Assembly (NCBI GenBank): GCA_002305315.1
Contig: DBQQ01000041.1
Coordinates: 549-34,349, forward strand
DNA from: Clostridiales bacterium UBA1390
Lineage (GTDB): Bacteria; Bacillota; Clostridia; Lachnospirales; Bianqueaceae
DNA: 33,801 nucleotides
Direction of reading: 5' to 3'
In this document: positions 1-6,985 of the stretch, in pieces
Numbering within the stretch: position 1 is the first letter of the stretch
How the letters are laid out: each line of letters opens with the position of its first letter
Made by a program: the position numbers and the translations under genes
Notes under the pieces: model-generated
The model's input: the letters and a program-made list of their open reading frames with translations, nothing else
What the model was told of the DNA's origin: nothing
Database searches by the model: none

Positions 1-310
1 TAAATCTGTAAGATATTTCCATTCTAAGCCTTGCAGGGACGGAGACGCCCATGAAGTTATACGCAAAAATGAAATCCAGTAGAGTCACTTCGCGGGATTG
101 CGTATAAATCTGTAAGATATTTCCATTTCGAGCTTCGCGGGGACGGAGATACCCTCAGAATTATACGCAAAAATGAAATTCAATAGAGTCTCTTCGCGGG
201 ATTGCGTATAAATCTGTAAGATATTTACATTTCGAGCCTCGCAGGGACGAAGACGCCCATGAAGTTATACGCAAAAACGAGATTCAAAGGAGTCTTTTGC
301 GTATTGCGTA
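1..310. repeat. Three tandem ~104-bp repeats with palindromic ends
   Basis: Units start at 1, 105 and 209 (104, 104 and 102 bp); a decayed fourth start is at 311. The window opens inside the array, so it may extend to the left. Each complete unit holds an inverted repeat, TTGCGTATAA (98-107, 202-211) with TTATACGCAA (57-66, 163-172, 265-274), bounding a 73-75-nt module. Inside each module is a 3-bp mini-hairpin at 25-33, 131-139 and 233-241. Its second pair changes from A-T to G-C with pairing kept, and its first pair is T.G in unit 1 and C-G in units 2 and 3. A GGG/CCC pair follows in every unit. About 30 bp of spacer ending in TTCGCGGGA separates modules 1-2 and 2-3. No coding region is convincing here. 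It may be a structured RNA, a protein-binding array or a mobile intergenic repeat; the function is unknown. Confidence 0.85.
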
Positions 311-439
311 CAAATCGGAAAGATGCTACTATTTTAAACGCAGTGTTATCCGTTATTTTGTGGAAAAGAAAAGGAGGGCCATATGCTAAAATAAATACTG
401 TGTCGATGAAGACCAACGGCACAGCGTACAATATGAGTA

Positions 440-473
440 CAGGGACGGAATGCCGTCTAGCATTTCGTCCCTG
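440..473. other. 14-bp hairpin sharing the repeat core, 3' of the MFS gene
   Basis: CAGGGACGGAATGC (440-453) and GCATTTCGTCCCTG (460-473) form a 14-bp stem with one G.T pair and a 6-nt loop. The left arm repeats the CAGGGACGGA core of the tandem units at 1-310. It lies a few bases beyond the stop of the leftward transporter gene, so it could end that transcript, but no T-run follows on either strand. The stretch 311-439 holds no gene I can support: an AAAGGAGG at about 378 precedes only a four-codon frame. Confidence 0.6.
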
Positions 474-478
474 GCAGT

Positions 479-1750
479 TTAATCATCCACATCCATCATC
501 TCTAATTTGCTTTTAGGCAGGAGCGGTTTTGAGTCTCCGTGTCGAACGAAGAGCATGACGATAAAGGCAAGAACAAGGAAGAACACAGAATACGGGAAAA
601 GCGTCCAATATCCCACATGCTCTAGTAAGAAGCCGGAGAGAATGGGGGTGATGACCTGCGCGGCCATGGAAAAAGTATAGTAGTATCCAGTGTATTTTCC
701 AATGTTGGAACCCTTGGACATTTCAACAACCATAGGATAGGAGTTGACATTGATGGAGGCCCAGCCCATACCTGTTAAGGCGAAGAGGACGATTAGCAAG
801 GGATGATAGGAAGTAAAGAAAATCGCGCATCCGAAGGAGAAGAGCATAAGACAGATTCCGATAAGAATCGTCTTTCTGCGTCCGATCTTGGAGGCTACAA
901 GCCCTGCGGGAATATATGTGAGGATGGCTGCTCCCGTCGCGATCAGAAGACAATCGGCAAAGCCGGTACCTTCCATACCCAGATACACCTGCGTGTATTT
1001 AGAAAACGCACTGGTAACTGCGTTATAGGCAATGTACCAGAGTGCGACGGCAAATAGGATGAGAACCAGACTGCGGAATACATCTCTGGGCATTTTTTCC
1101 GTCACCGTAGAAGAAGGTTCCGGCGTCTCTTCTTCTTGAATTCCTAGTGCAGCGGCGAGTTTGTTTTCTCGAATTGTGATGACGAGAATCAGCACACAAA
1201 GTCCCATGATGAGGGCGACAGCTGCGAATACCGGAAAATAGTCCGGGCGACTGCCTGCAGGAACCAGAAGTTTGATAAGAAGCAAGGCCAGAATACCGCC
1301 GATGGCTCCCATCAGGTTGATAACTGCATTGGCTTTGGAACGAAGAGGCTTCGAAGTCAAATCTGGCATCAGGGCGACGGCAGGGGATCGATAGATTCCC
1401 ATGGAAATCAATGTAAGAAAGAGGGCGATCATGAAGAAGACCAAGTTGGCCAGACGATCTGCCACAGGCAGCATCAGCATGAAAAGAACGGAGAGTGCCG
1501 TACCTGCGATGATAAAAGGAATCCTGCGGCCCAGTGGAGTCTGCACTTTATCCGAAATGCTGCCGAAAATGGGAAGCAGAAATAAGGCCAGCACGTTGTC
1601 CATGGCCATGATGGCGCCAGATAGTGTATCACCCATGTGAAAGGTTTGTTTGAGCATCAGGGGAATCAGATTTTCATAAAGTTGCCAGAAGATACAAATG
1701 GACATAAACGCAAGCCCAATCAGAATAGTTCGTTTGTAGTTCAGTTTCAA
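479..1750 (-). CDS. MFS transporter, GPH/SLC45-like sugar type
   Basis: About 423 residues with roughly 12 hydrophobic segments. Between helices 2 and 3 lies a long SDK-x2-T-x2-GRR-x-PF motif (residues ~65-79). It resembles the SDR-x5-GRR-x-PF signature of the glycoside-pentoside-hexuronide and SLC45 sucrose-type transporters, so import of a sugar or glycoside by cation symport is likely; the substrate is unknown. Start choice: the open frame reaches a GTG at 1762 but that codon has no ribosome site. The TTG at 1750 lies 7 bases after AGGTGG, and I prefer it. A consensus promoter sits just upstream. The gene stands alone, divergent from the purine operon, with a hairpin beyond its stop. A charged C-terminal tail follows the last helix. 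Confidence 0.85.
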   Translation of the reverse strand: MKLNYKRTILIGLAFMSICIFWQLYENLIPLMLKQTFHMGDTLSGAIMAMDNVLALFLLPIFGSISDKVQTPLGRRIPFIIAGTALSVLFMLMLPVADRLANLVFFMIALFLTLISMGIYRSPAVALMPDLTSKPLRSKANAVINLMGAIGGILALLLIKLLVPAGSRPDYFPVFAAVALIMGLCVLILVITIRENKLAAALGIQEEETPEPSSTVTEKMPRDVFRSLVLILFAVALWYIAYNAVTSAFSKYTQVYLGMEGTGFADCLLIATGAAILTYIPAGLVASKIGRRKTILIGICLMLFSFGCAIFFTSYHPLLIVLFALTGMGWASINVNSYPMVVEMSKGSNIGKYTGYYYTFSMAAQVITPILSGFLLEHVGYWTLFPYSVFFLVLAFIVMLFVRHGDSKPLLPKSKLEMMDVDD

Positions 1751-1780
1751 AGCATACACCACCTTTCTATTTCTAAAAAT

Positions 1781-1809
1781 AGTATAACGAAAAAAAAGAG
1801 CTATGTCAA
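1781..1809 (-). promoter_or_regulatory. Sigma-A promoter of the leftward MFS gene
   Basis: On the minus strand, TTGACA (1804-1809) and TATACT (1781-1786) are separated by 17 bp. This is a near-perfect housekeeping promoter, about 30 bp upstream of the proposed TTG start. Confidence 0.85.
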
Positions 1810-1860
1810 TAAAGATTCGGTAAAATCTGGGTAATGTATCGTCATTTTGCTGGTTTTTGA

Positions 1861-1889
1861 TTGATTTTCCTGGTAGTTTATAGTATAAT
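1861..1889 (+). promoter_or_regulatory. Sigma-A promoter of the punA operon
   Basis: TTGATT (1861-1866), a 17-bp spacer and a consensus TATAAT (1884-1889). It is divergent from the MFS promoter at 1781-1809 and leaves a leader of about 70 nt before punA. Confidence 0.8.
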
Positions 1890-1926
1890 GAACGCAGTAA
1901 TGCAGCAGAATCACAGGGTTATTGAG

Positions 1927-1944
1927 CCTGCCTAGAAAGGCAGG
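1927..1944 (+). other. Small hairpin in the punA leader
   Basis: CCTGCC (1927-1932) pairs with GGCAGG (1939-1944) around TAGAAA. No T-run follows, so it is not a terminator. It lies just upstream of the ribosome site and may affect mRNA stability or translation. I see no purine riboswitch core around it. Confidence 0.45.
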
Positions 1945-1967
1945 ATAATGTAAGAAGGAGGATCAAG

Positions 1968-2789
1968 ATGGACAATCAATGGAAGAATTGCCTGGAGCAG
2001 ATTCGCCGGAAGACCGATTTTCAACCAAGAATCGGCATTGTATTGGGGTCCGGGCTGGGCGATTATGGCGATCAGATTCAAAAAGAAGCCGTGATATCCT
2101 ATCGGGAGATAGAGGGATTTCCGGTTTCCACGGTACAGGGGCATCGGGGCCAGTTTGTATTTGGCTATATTAAAGACGTGCCGGTCGTGTTGATGCAGGG
2201 ACGCGTCCATTATTATGAAGGATATTCCATGCAGGAGGTAGTGCTTCCGATTCGCCTGATGGGACTTCTGGGAGCAGGTAAGCTTCTTTTGACGAATGCG
2301 GCAGGCGGGATCAATACGAGGTTTACTGCAGGAGATTTTATGATGATCACCGATCAGATTGCCACTTTTGTTCCTTCTCCGCTCATAGGGCCGAATCCGC
2401 AGGAGTTGGGGGAGCGTTTCCCGGATATGAGTGAAATCTACGATGGAAAGATGCAGCAGAAGATCCGAGAGAGTGCACGCGCATTGGGGATTCCGCTGCA
2501 GGAAGGGGTCTATCTGCAGACGAGCGGACCTCAATACGAGTCGCCGGCGGAGATCCGTATGATGAGAGCGCTGGGTGCGGATGCGGTGGGCATGAGCACG
2601 GCTTGTGAAGCCATTGCAGCCCGGCATATGGGGATGAGAGTCGCAGGCATCAGCTGTATTACCAATATGGCATCGGGTGTGAGCGAGGAGCCATTGTCTC
2701 ATCAGGAAGTCGAGGAGATGGGACGGATTCGAGCTGTGGAGTTCAGGAGATTGCTGGAAGATGTGGTTCCTGGAATAGACAAGGCATAG
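1968..2789 (+). CDS. punA: Purine-nucleoside phosphorylase (trimeric PNP type)
   Basis: Cleaves purine ribo- and deoxyribonucleosides (inosine, guanosine) with phosphate to free base and (deoxy)ribose 1-phosphate, in the cytoplasm. The 273-residue length fits the trimeric family. Visible motifs are GSGLG (27-31) for phosphate, HRG (59-61), RVHYYEG (79-85), TNAAGG (109-114), PQYES (188-192) with the base-binding Glu191, VGMS (207-210) with Met209 at the ribose, and Asn233 in TNMASG, which contacts the purine in this family. AAGGAGG sits 6 bases before the ATG. It heads an operon; the next gene begins 4 bases after its stop. The match at the active site is strong. Whether guanosine or inosine is preferred cannot be read from sequence. 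Confidence 0.95.
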   Translation: MDNQWKNCLEQIRRKTDFQPRIGIVLGSGLGDYGDQIQKEAVISYREIEGFPVSTVQGHRGQFVFGYIKDVPVVLMQGRVHYYEGYSMQEVVLPIRLMGLLGAGKLLLTNAAGGINTRFTAGDFMMITDQIATFVPSPLIGPNPQELGERFPDMSEIYDGKMQQKIRESARALGIPLQEGVYLQTSGPQYESPAEIRMMRALGADAVGMSTACEAIAARHMGMRVAGISCITNMASGVSEEPLSHQEVEEMGRIRAVEFRRLLEDVVPGIDKA

Positions 2790-2793
2790 AGGC

Positions 2794-3408
2794 ATGGAAA
2801 TTCTATTTGGAACGACAAATTTAGCGAAGCAGGAGACAATGCGCAGACGCCTTGACGGGATGGGACTAGAGATTTTGTCGTTAAGGGATTTTGCATCCGT
2901 ACCGGAAGTGCAGGAGGCGGGGCGGGATCCATTGCAGAATGCCCGAACAAAGGCATGGACCTATTGGAGATTTTATCATAGGCCTGTTTTTTCCTGCGAT
3001 ACGGGGTTATGGATTCGGGAACTTCCGGAGCATCTTCAGCCCGGCGTACATGTTCGGAGACGAGATGGACATCGTATGGAGGATGCGGAAATGACCGCCT
3101 ATTATGCGGGACTGGCTGAACAATATGGACGTCTGACAGCACAGTATCAGAATGCAATCTGTCTGATTCTGGATGAAAAGCATTGTTATGAAGAGATGTC
3201 ACAGGATCTATCCGGCGATCCCTTCTGGATCACGGATCGTCCGCATCCTAAAACAGTGGAAGGATATCCTTTGGATCAGATATCCCTAGTGATCCCGTCA
3301 GGGGAATATTATTATGAGAGTGATTCCCAGGAAGAAGACCATCTTCGAGCGGGTTTCCGCCGTTTCTTCAGGCAGAGCCTGGCAGACTGGGAGAGAGAAC
3401 ATCAATAA
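2794..3408 (+). CDS. Divergent RdgB/HAM1-type non-canonical purine NTP pyrophosphatase
   Basis: Family members hydrolyse ITP, dITP and XTP to monophosphates and keep deaminated purines out of nucleic acid. The 204-residue protein starts with the family's glycine/threonine strand (FGTTNLAK, residues 5-12), has NARTKA (49-54), which fits the usual NA-R-KA element, and CDTGL (68-72), which fits the DDSGL active-site loop. One acidic residue of that loop is Cys here and Ser is Thr; the Asp (69) is kept. The C-terminal half, usually well conserved around a PGVYSAR-type segment, is PGVHVRR here. I infer the same fold with altered or reduced activity. The link to punA, which handles deaminated nucleosides, supports a role in purine quality control. 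No strong ribosome site is present, so translation is probably coupled to punA. Confidence 0.65.
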   Translation: MEILFGTTNLAKQETMRRRLDGMGLEILSLRDFASVPEVQEAGRDPLQNARTKAWTYWRFYHRPVFSCDTGLWIRELPEHLQPGVHVRRRDGHRMEDAEMTAYYAGLAEQYGRLTAQYQNAICLILDEKHCYEEMSQDLSGDPFWITDRPHPKTVEGYPLDQISLVIPSGEYYYESDSQEEDHLRAGFRRFFRQSLADWEREHQ

Positions 3409-3423
3409 AGGGAGGTCATGAGT

Positions 3424-4194
3424 ATGCGGTTTGGTTTATGTGGGGATTATGGGCAGCTGGAACTGGCGAAGCGAGCGGGCTTTCAGTATCTGGAGATGAA
3501 AGTCACGGAGATCGCCGGATGGGACGATGTCACTTTTAGGCACCATCTCGCGGAGATTCGGGAATCCGGCATGGAGTGTCGATGTTTTAATGTGCTCTTT
3601 CCTGGAGATATGTCGCTCCTGGGAGAAGAGGCTGATGAAACAAGGAGAAATCAGTATCTGCATCATGCGTTTGCCCGGCTGCAACAGATGGGCGGAGAAA
3701 TCGTTGTGTTTGGCAGCGGCAGGGCGCGTAGAAAACCAGAAGGCATGGAGTTCTTTAGAGGATATCAGGAGTTGGTGAAGGTCACAAGGGCGATTGGAGA
3801 GATCGCATCCCAGTATCAGCTGACCATCGTCATAGAACCGCTGAACCGTATGGAGTGCAATATGATCAATTCCATGGCAGAGGGGGCCCTTCTGGTGGCG
3901 GATGTGGATCTGGCCAATGTACGTCTGCTGACAGACTTTTATCATGTGGCGATGGATCATGAACCACTCTCTGACATTACGCGTATCGGGGATTTCGCGC
4001 ATGTGCATATCGCCTCACGGAAAGACAGACGGTATCCATTTCCGGGGCAGGCGGATGATTATGCGCAGTTTTTCCAACGCCTGAAGGAGATCGGGTATAC
4101 GGGCAGGATCAGCATCGAAGGCGGCGCAGAGGACATTGTACATGAAGGCAGGGTCAGTCTGAGTTATCTGAAGAAGCTCTGGGAGAACGCCTGA
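3424..4194 (+). CDS. Sugar phosphate isomerase/epimerase-like TIM-barrel protein
   Basis: A 256-residue xylose-isomerase-like (AP endonuclease 2 superfamily) barrel. Four probable metal ligands are visible in the expected order: Glu138 (IEPLNRME), Asp171 (TDFYH), His195 (VHIA) and Glu232 (ISIEGG). The family includes isomerases and epimerases of sugars, inosose dehydratase and others; the substrate cannot be assigned. Start choice: an ATG at 3418 is only 2 bases from GGAGG (3411-3415), whereas the ATG at 3424 is 8 bases away and begins MRFGLCGDYG, the usual first strand. The stop overlaps the next start in TGATG. Its place after a phosphorylase that yields ribose 1-phosphate could mean a role in sugar handling, but this is inference. 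Confidence 0.8.
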   Translation: MRFGLCGDYGQLELAKRAGFQYLEMKVTEIAGWDDVTFRHHLAEIRESGMECRCFNVLFPGDMSLLGEEADETRRNQYLHHAFARLQQMGGEIVVFGSGRARRKPEGMEFFRGYQELVKVTRAIGEIASQYQLTIVIEPLNRMECNMINSMAEGALLVADVDLANVRLLTDFYHVAMDHEPLSDITRIGDFAHVHIASRKDRRYPFPGQADDYAQFFQRLKEIGYTGRISIEGGAEDIVHEGRVSLSYLKKLWENA

Positions 4195-4868
4195 TGATGC
4201 GTCGAGTTCGGTGGAGCATGCTAGTGATTCTGGGCGTGTTTTTTCTGGGAGTCTGCTTTGTGATAGGGCTCAATGCGTATGTAAAGCATTCGACGGAAGA
4301 ACGGATTCTTTCCGCCGAAGAGGCGGCTAGGCTGGAAAATATGGATTGTATTCTGGTACTCGGCTGCGGGGTGGAAGAGGATGGAACGCCCAGTGATATG
4401 CTGAGAGACAGATTGGAACGAAGCATCGAGGTCTATCAGTTAGGGGCCGCACCCAAACTTCTTATGAGCGGAGATCACGGACGAGTAGAGTATAACGAAG
4501 TGGGAACGATGAAGCAGTATGCCATCGGCGAGGGAATCCTTTCCCAGGACATCTTCATGGATCATGCGGGATTTTCCACGTATGAGAGTCTGTACCGTGC
4601 GAAGGAGATATTCTGTGCTGACAGGATCATTATTGTGACGCAGAAGTATCATTTATACCGGGCGCTTTATACTGCGGAGCAGTTAGGAATAGAAGCCTAT
4701 GGCGTAGCCTCGGATCAGCACACCTATGGAGGGCAGATGATGCGGGATATTCGTGAAGTGGCAGCACGATGCAAGGATTTTGCGACAACTATGATGCGTC
4801 CAAGACCCACCTATCTGGGAGAGCGCATCTCCATTCAGGGAGATGGAGACCTCACGAATGATTATTAA
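4194..4868 (+). CDS. SanA/YdcF-type (DUF218) membrane-anchored protein
   Basis: One N-terminal membrane segment (about residues 8-26) is followed by a DUF218 domain outside the membrane. Family landmarks are the LVLGCGV strand (~54-60), a PSDMLRDRLE helix, LLMSGD, the TYESLYRAK segment and QKYHLYRALY. Characterised relatives (SanA, ElyC in Escherichia coli) affect envelope integrity and peptidoglycan or lipid-carrier metabolism; the biochemical reaction is not settled. The 224-residue length is normal. The ATG at 4194 lies 8 bases from GGGAG and overlaps the upstream stop, so it is co-translated as the last gene of the punA operon. No clear terminator follows, only a short AT-rich gap leading to a new promoter. 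Confidence 0.8.
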   Translation: MMRRVRWSMLVILGVFFLGVCFVIGLNAYVKHSTEERILSAEEAARLENMDCILVLGCGVEEDGTPSDMLRDRLERSIEVYQLGAAPKLLMSGDHGRVEYNEVGTMKQYAIGEGILSQDIFMDHAGFSTYESLYRAKEIFCADRIIIVTQKYHLYRALYTAEQLGIEAYGVASDQHTYGGQMMRDIREVAARCKDFATTMMRPRPTYLGERISIQGDGDLTNDY

Positions 4869-4911
4869 GTGAATTTAGTTGCGAATTCTCGAATCATTGC
4901 TTAATTTTCGG

Positions 4912-4940
4912 TTGTGATTCAGCGATAGCTATTCTATAAT
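4912..4940 (+). promoter_or_regulatory. Sigma-A promoter of the nucleoside hydrolase gene
   Basis: TTGTGA (4912-4917), 17 bp, then TATAAT (4935-4940), followed 6 bases later by AGGAGG. The leader is very short, about 15 nt. Confidence 0.75.
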
Positions 4941-4960
4941 GAAAACAGGAGGTGGATAGA

Positions 4961-5869
4961 ATGCATTTTCAGATTCCAGAAGAAAAGAAAAAACGGTTTA
5001 TCCTGAATACGGATGCCAAGAACGAGGTGGACGATCAGTTTGCGATTGTGCATGCGTTATTGACAGAGTCCTTCGATCTGCGGGGAATCATCGCGGCGCA
5101 TTTCGGTGAGCTCAAATCCCTTCATTCCATGGAAGACAGTTATGATGAGATCATGAAGCTGCTTGCGCTGATGGACTGGAAGGAAGAGACTCGCGTGGAA
5201 AAAGGCGCCAAGCATGCATTGCCCGATGAGAATACGCCGGAGGATTCGGCAGGCGCGCGGCTGATCATCGAGGAGGCGATGAAGGACGATCCGCGGCCGC
5301 TCTATGTCGCGTTTTTAGGGCCTCTTACCGATATGGCCTCTGCCCTTTTGCTAGAGCCTGAGATCGCGGAGAAGGATATCAAGGTGATCTGGATCGGCGG
5401 AGGGCCCTGGCCGAGCGGGGACAGTGAGTATAATCTGAAGAATGATATTGTCGCGGCAAACGTGATTATGAAGTCAAAGCTGGAACTGTGGCAGATTCCT
5501 CGCAATGTGTATCGGATGATGCCGGTTTCCTATGCGACGATGGCAAAGCGGGTAGCACCGTATGGAGAGATTGGTCGTTATCTGGTGGAAAATGTGATCG
5601 CGCATAATAATAAGAGTGTGACCGGTCCGTCAGAATATCGTGTACTGGGAGATTCGCCGGCAATTGGGGTCATGTTGTATGAAGAGTGCGGCAGATGGCA
5701 GTGGAAGCCCGCGCCAGAATTTGACGCGCAGATGAAATATGTTCATACAGGAAAAAATCGTCCCATTAAGGTCTATGAGACGATTGATGATTATTTTATC
5801 ATGGAAGATTTTTATGCGAAGCTGCAGGACTATATCGAATCCTCAAAGGACGCTCCTTCGAAGGAGTAG
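4961..5869 (+). CDS. Nucleoside hydrolase-like protein (IunH superfamily)
   Basis: Expected to hydrolyse the N-glycosidic bond of a ribonucleoside to base plus ribose. The N-terminal calcium-binding signature is present in altered form: NTDAKNEVDDQFA (about residues 16-28) replaces the canonical DTDPG-x-DDA, with Asn for the first Asp and two extra residues before the DD pair. A later GDSPAIG fits the C-terminal metal-binding Asp segment. At 302 residues the length is typical. This variant forms its own branch of the superfamily, so the substrate should be left open. Start choice: a GTG at 4952 overlaps the ribosome site, while the ATG at 4961 is 8 bases beyond AGGAGG (4947-4952). The 3' end overlaps the convergent LacI gene by 27 bp. 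Confidence 0.8.
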   Translation: MHFQIPEEKKKRFILNTDAKNEVDDQFAIVHALLTESFDLRGIIAAHFGELKSLHSMEDSYDEIMKLLALMDWKEETRVEKGAKHALPDENTPEDSAGARLIIEEAMKDDPRPLYVAFLGPLTDMASALLLEPEIAEKDIKVIWIGGGPWPSGDSEYNLKNDIVAANVIMKSKLELWQIPRNVYRMMPVSYATMAKRVAPYGEIGRYLVENVIAHNNKSVTGPSEYRVLGDSPAIGVMLYEECGRWQWKPAPEFDAQMKYVHTGKNRPIKVYETIDDYFIMEDFYAKLQDYIESSKDAPSKE

Positions 5870-6859
5870 TCTGGTCGAGAGTTCGATTTTGATGGGCGGC
5901 TGATCGGGCTCATGAATCCGCTCGATCAGCCGTCGGGCTGCTACGCGTCCCATGTATTGTTTGGAGACCTGTACGGTGGTCAGTGGAGGATCCAGATAGT
6001 TACAAAGTGGCAGATCGTCGAAACCGATGATGGAAATGTCCTGGGGGATTCGATATCCATATTCCTTCAGCGCTCGGAGGGCGCCGGCGGCGATGGTGTC
6101 GTTATCTGCGAAGTAACAGGCAGCCAGAGATTCCTGCTGTGCCAATAACTCCAGCATATCGGCGTAGGCGCCGTCCATGGAGGGAGTCAGTCGATGCACG
6201 ATACTCTGTGAAGTGGACATGCCGGCGGCGCGGATGGCCTGATAGAAACCGTTGGCACGTTCTTCAAAATTGCCGATGGCATAGGAAGAGTGCAGGTAGC
6301 CGGGCTGAGACTGGCAGTGTTTGATCAGATGATCGGTGGCCAGAAAAGCGCCCTGCGTATTGTTGATCAGGACATAATCCGATGTCATCTGGTTGCAATA
6401 GGTGTCCAGTACGACAAGGGGCAGCGAGAGCGTCCGAAAGGGTTCGAAATCGGACTCCGTCATCTCGGTTCCTAGAAGCAGCACGCCATTTTGACCAGAG
6501 GCGGTCAGTGTGCTGAGAAACGCGGGGATGTATTCATGGGCGTACACATAGCTGATGTTCAGGTGATATCCCTCCGCTTTGCAGTATTCGTTGATCCCTT
6601 CTGACAGCTGGGAAAAGAAGGGCGTATCGTTGACGATAGCGCCGCTTTTCTTATAAATGATGAAGAAGATTGTGCCGTAGGAGTGAGAGGGAAGCTGCTT
6701 TTCCTGGATGCGGGTAAAATCGTATCCATGGGCTTCGGCAGCCGCCAGAATCCGATGGCGGGTGGCATTGCTGACACCCTTCTTTCCGTTGAGGGCCATG
6801 GAAACTGCGGCGGGAGATATACCCAGCAGTGCGGCCAATTCCTTGGCAGTGATGGACAT
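5843..6859 (-). CDS. LacI-family transcriptional regulator
   Basis: The 338-residue protein has a LacI DNA-binding head (ITAKELAALLGISPAAVSMALNG, written here as two helices at about residues 3-13 and 14-24) with a hinge region to about residue 60, then a periplasmic-binding-protein-like effector domain containing IIGFDDLPLCNYLDPPLTTV-type landmarks at about 275-295. It starts at ATG 6857-6859, 8 bases after AGGAGG. It is divergent from the isomerase-transketolase-kinase-MFS cassette, with -35 boxes 3 bp apart, so control of that cassette and of itself is the natural reading. It could also affect the convergent nucleoside hydrolase. The effector is probably the imported sugar or a phosphorylated intermediate; this cannot be told from sequence. 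Confidence 0.92.
   Translation of the reverse strand: MSITAKELAALLGISPAAVSMALNGKKGVSNATRHRILAAAEAHGYDFTRIQEKQLPSHSYGTIFFIIYKKSGAIVNDTPFFSQLSEGINEYCKAEGYHLNISYVYAHEYIPAFLSTLTASGQNGVLLLGTEMTESDFEPFRTLSLPLVVLDTYCNQMTSDYVLINNTQGAFLATDHLIKHCQSQPGYLHSSYAIGNFEERANGFYQAIRAAGMSTSQSIVHRLTPSMDGAYADMLELLAQQESLAACYFADNDTIAAGALRALKEYGYRIPQDISIIGFDDLPLCNYLDPPLTTVQVSKQYMGRVAARRLIERIHEPDQPPIKIELSTRLLLRRSVL
5853..5866. terminator. Palindrome in the shared 3' ends of two convergent genes
   Basis: CTCCTTCGAAGGAG is a perfect 14-bp palindrome inside the overlapping coding ends of the nucleoside hydrolase (stop 5867-5869) and lacI (stop 5843-5845). It could act as a two-way transcription stop or processing hairpin. 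There is no T-run, so intrinsic termination is uncertain. Confidence 0.4.
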
Positions 6860-6886
6860 GTCAGAAACCTCCTTACGAACATATTA

Positions 6887-6901
6887 CCTTTATTATAAAG
6901 G
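6887..6901. promoter_or_regulatory. Candidate operator over the lacI -10 box
   Basis: CCTTTATTATAAAGG is a perfect 7-1-7 inverted repeat that covers the lacI -10 element. Binding there would block lacI transcription, which fits autorepression. LacI-family sites more often have a central CG, so another regulator is possible. A weaker repeat, TTGC-AAA-GCAA at 6924-6934, covers the opposing -35 box. Confidence 0.45.
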
Positions 6902-6920
6902 CTGTATTGGGGGAAGTCAA
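6892..6920 (-). promoter_or_regulatory. Sigma-A promoter of lacI-type regulator
   Basis: On the minus strand, TTGACT (6915-6920), 17 bp, TATAAT (6892-6897). The -35 box lies 3 bp from the -35 box of the opposing isomerase promoter. Confidence 0.85.
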
Positions 6921-6923
6921 GGA

Positions 6924-6952
6924 TTGCAAAGCAAATCGGAATGTGTTAAAAT
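6924..6952 (+). promoter_or_regulatory. Sigma-A promoter of the sugar cassette
   Basis: TTGCAA (6924-6929), 17 bp, TAAAAT (6947-6952). It drives the isomerase gene and probably everything to 12848 or further. An AAAGGAAG ribosome site lies at 6972-6979. Confidence 0.8.
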
Positions 6953-6985
6953 AGGTATATGATATAAGGAGAAAGGAAGAATAGT

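Noticed and set aside
1..310. Tandem repeats as a CRISPR array
   Set aside because: Units are about 104 bp with no short constant repeat and variable spacers, and no cas genes are in the window.
225..516. Open frames on both strands across the repeats
   Set aside because: They follow the repeat sequence, have no ribosome site and no recognisable protein features.
1890..1967. Purine riboswitch before punA
   Set aside because: Only a 6-bp hairpin is present; I see no conserved three-way junction sequence.
1932..2795. 287-codon open frame on the minus strand
   Set aside because: It is the complement of punA, whose active-site motifs are clear, and its composition is unlike a real protein.
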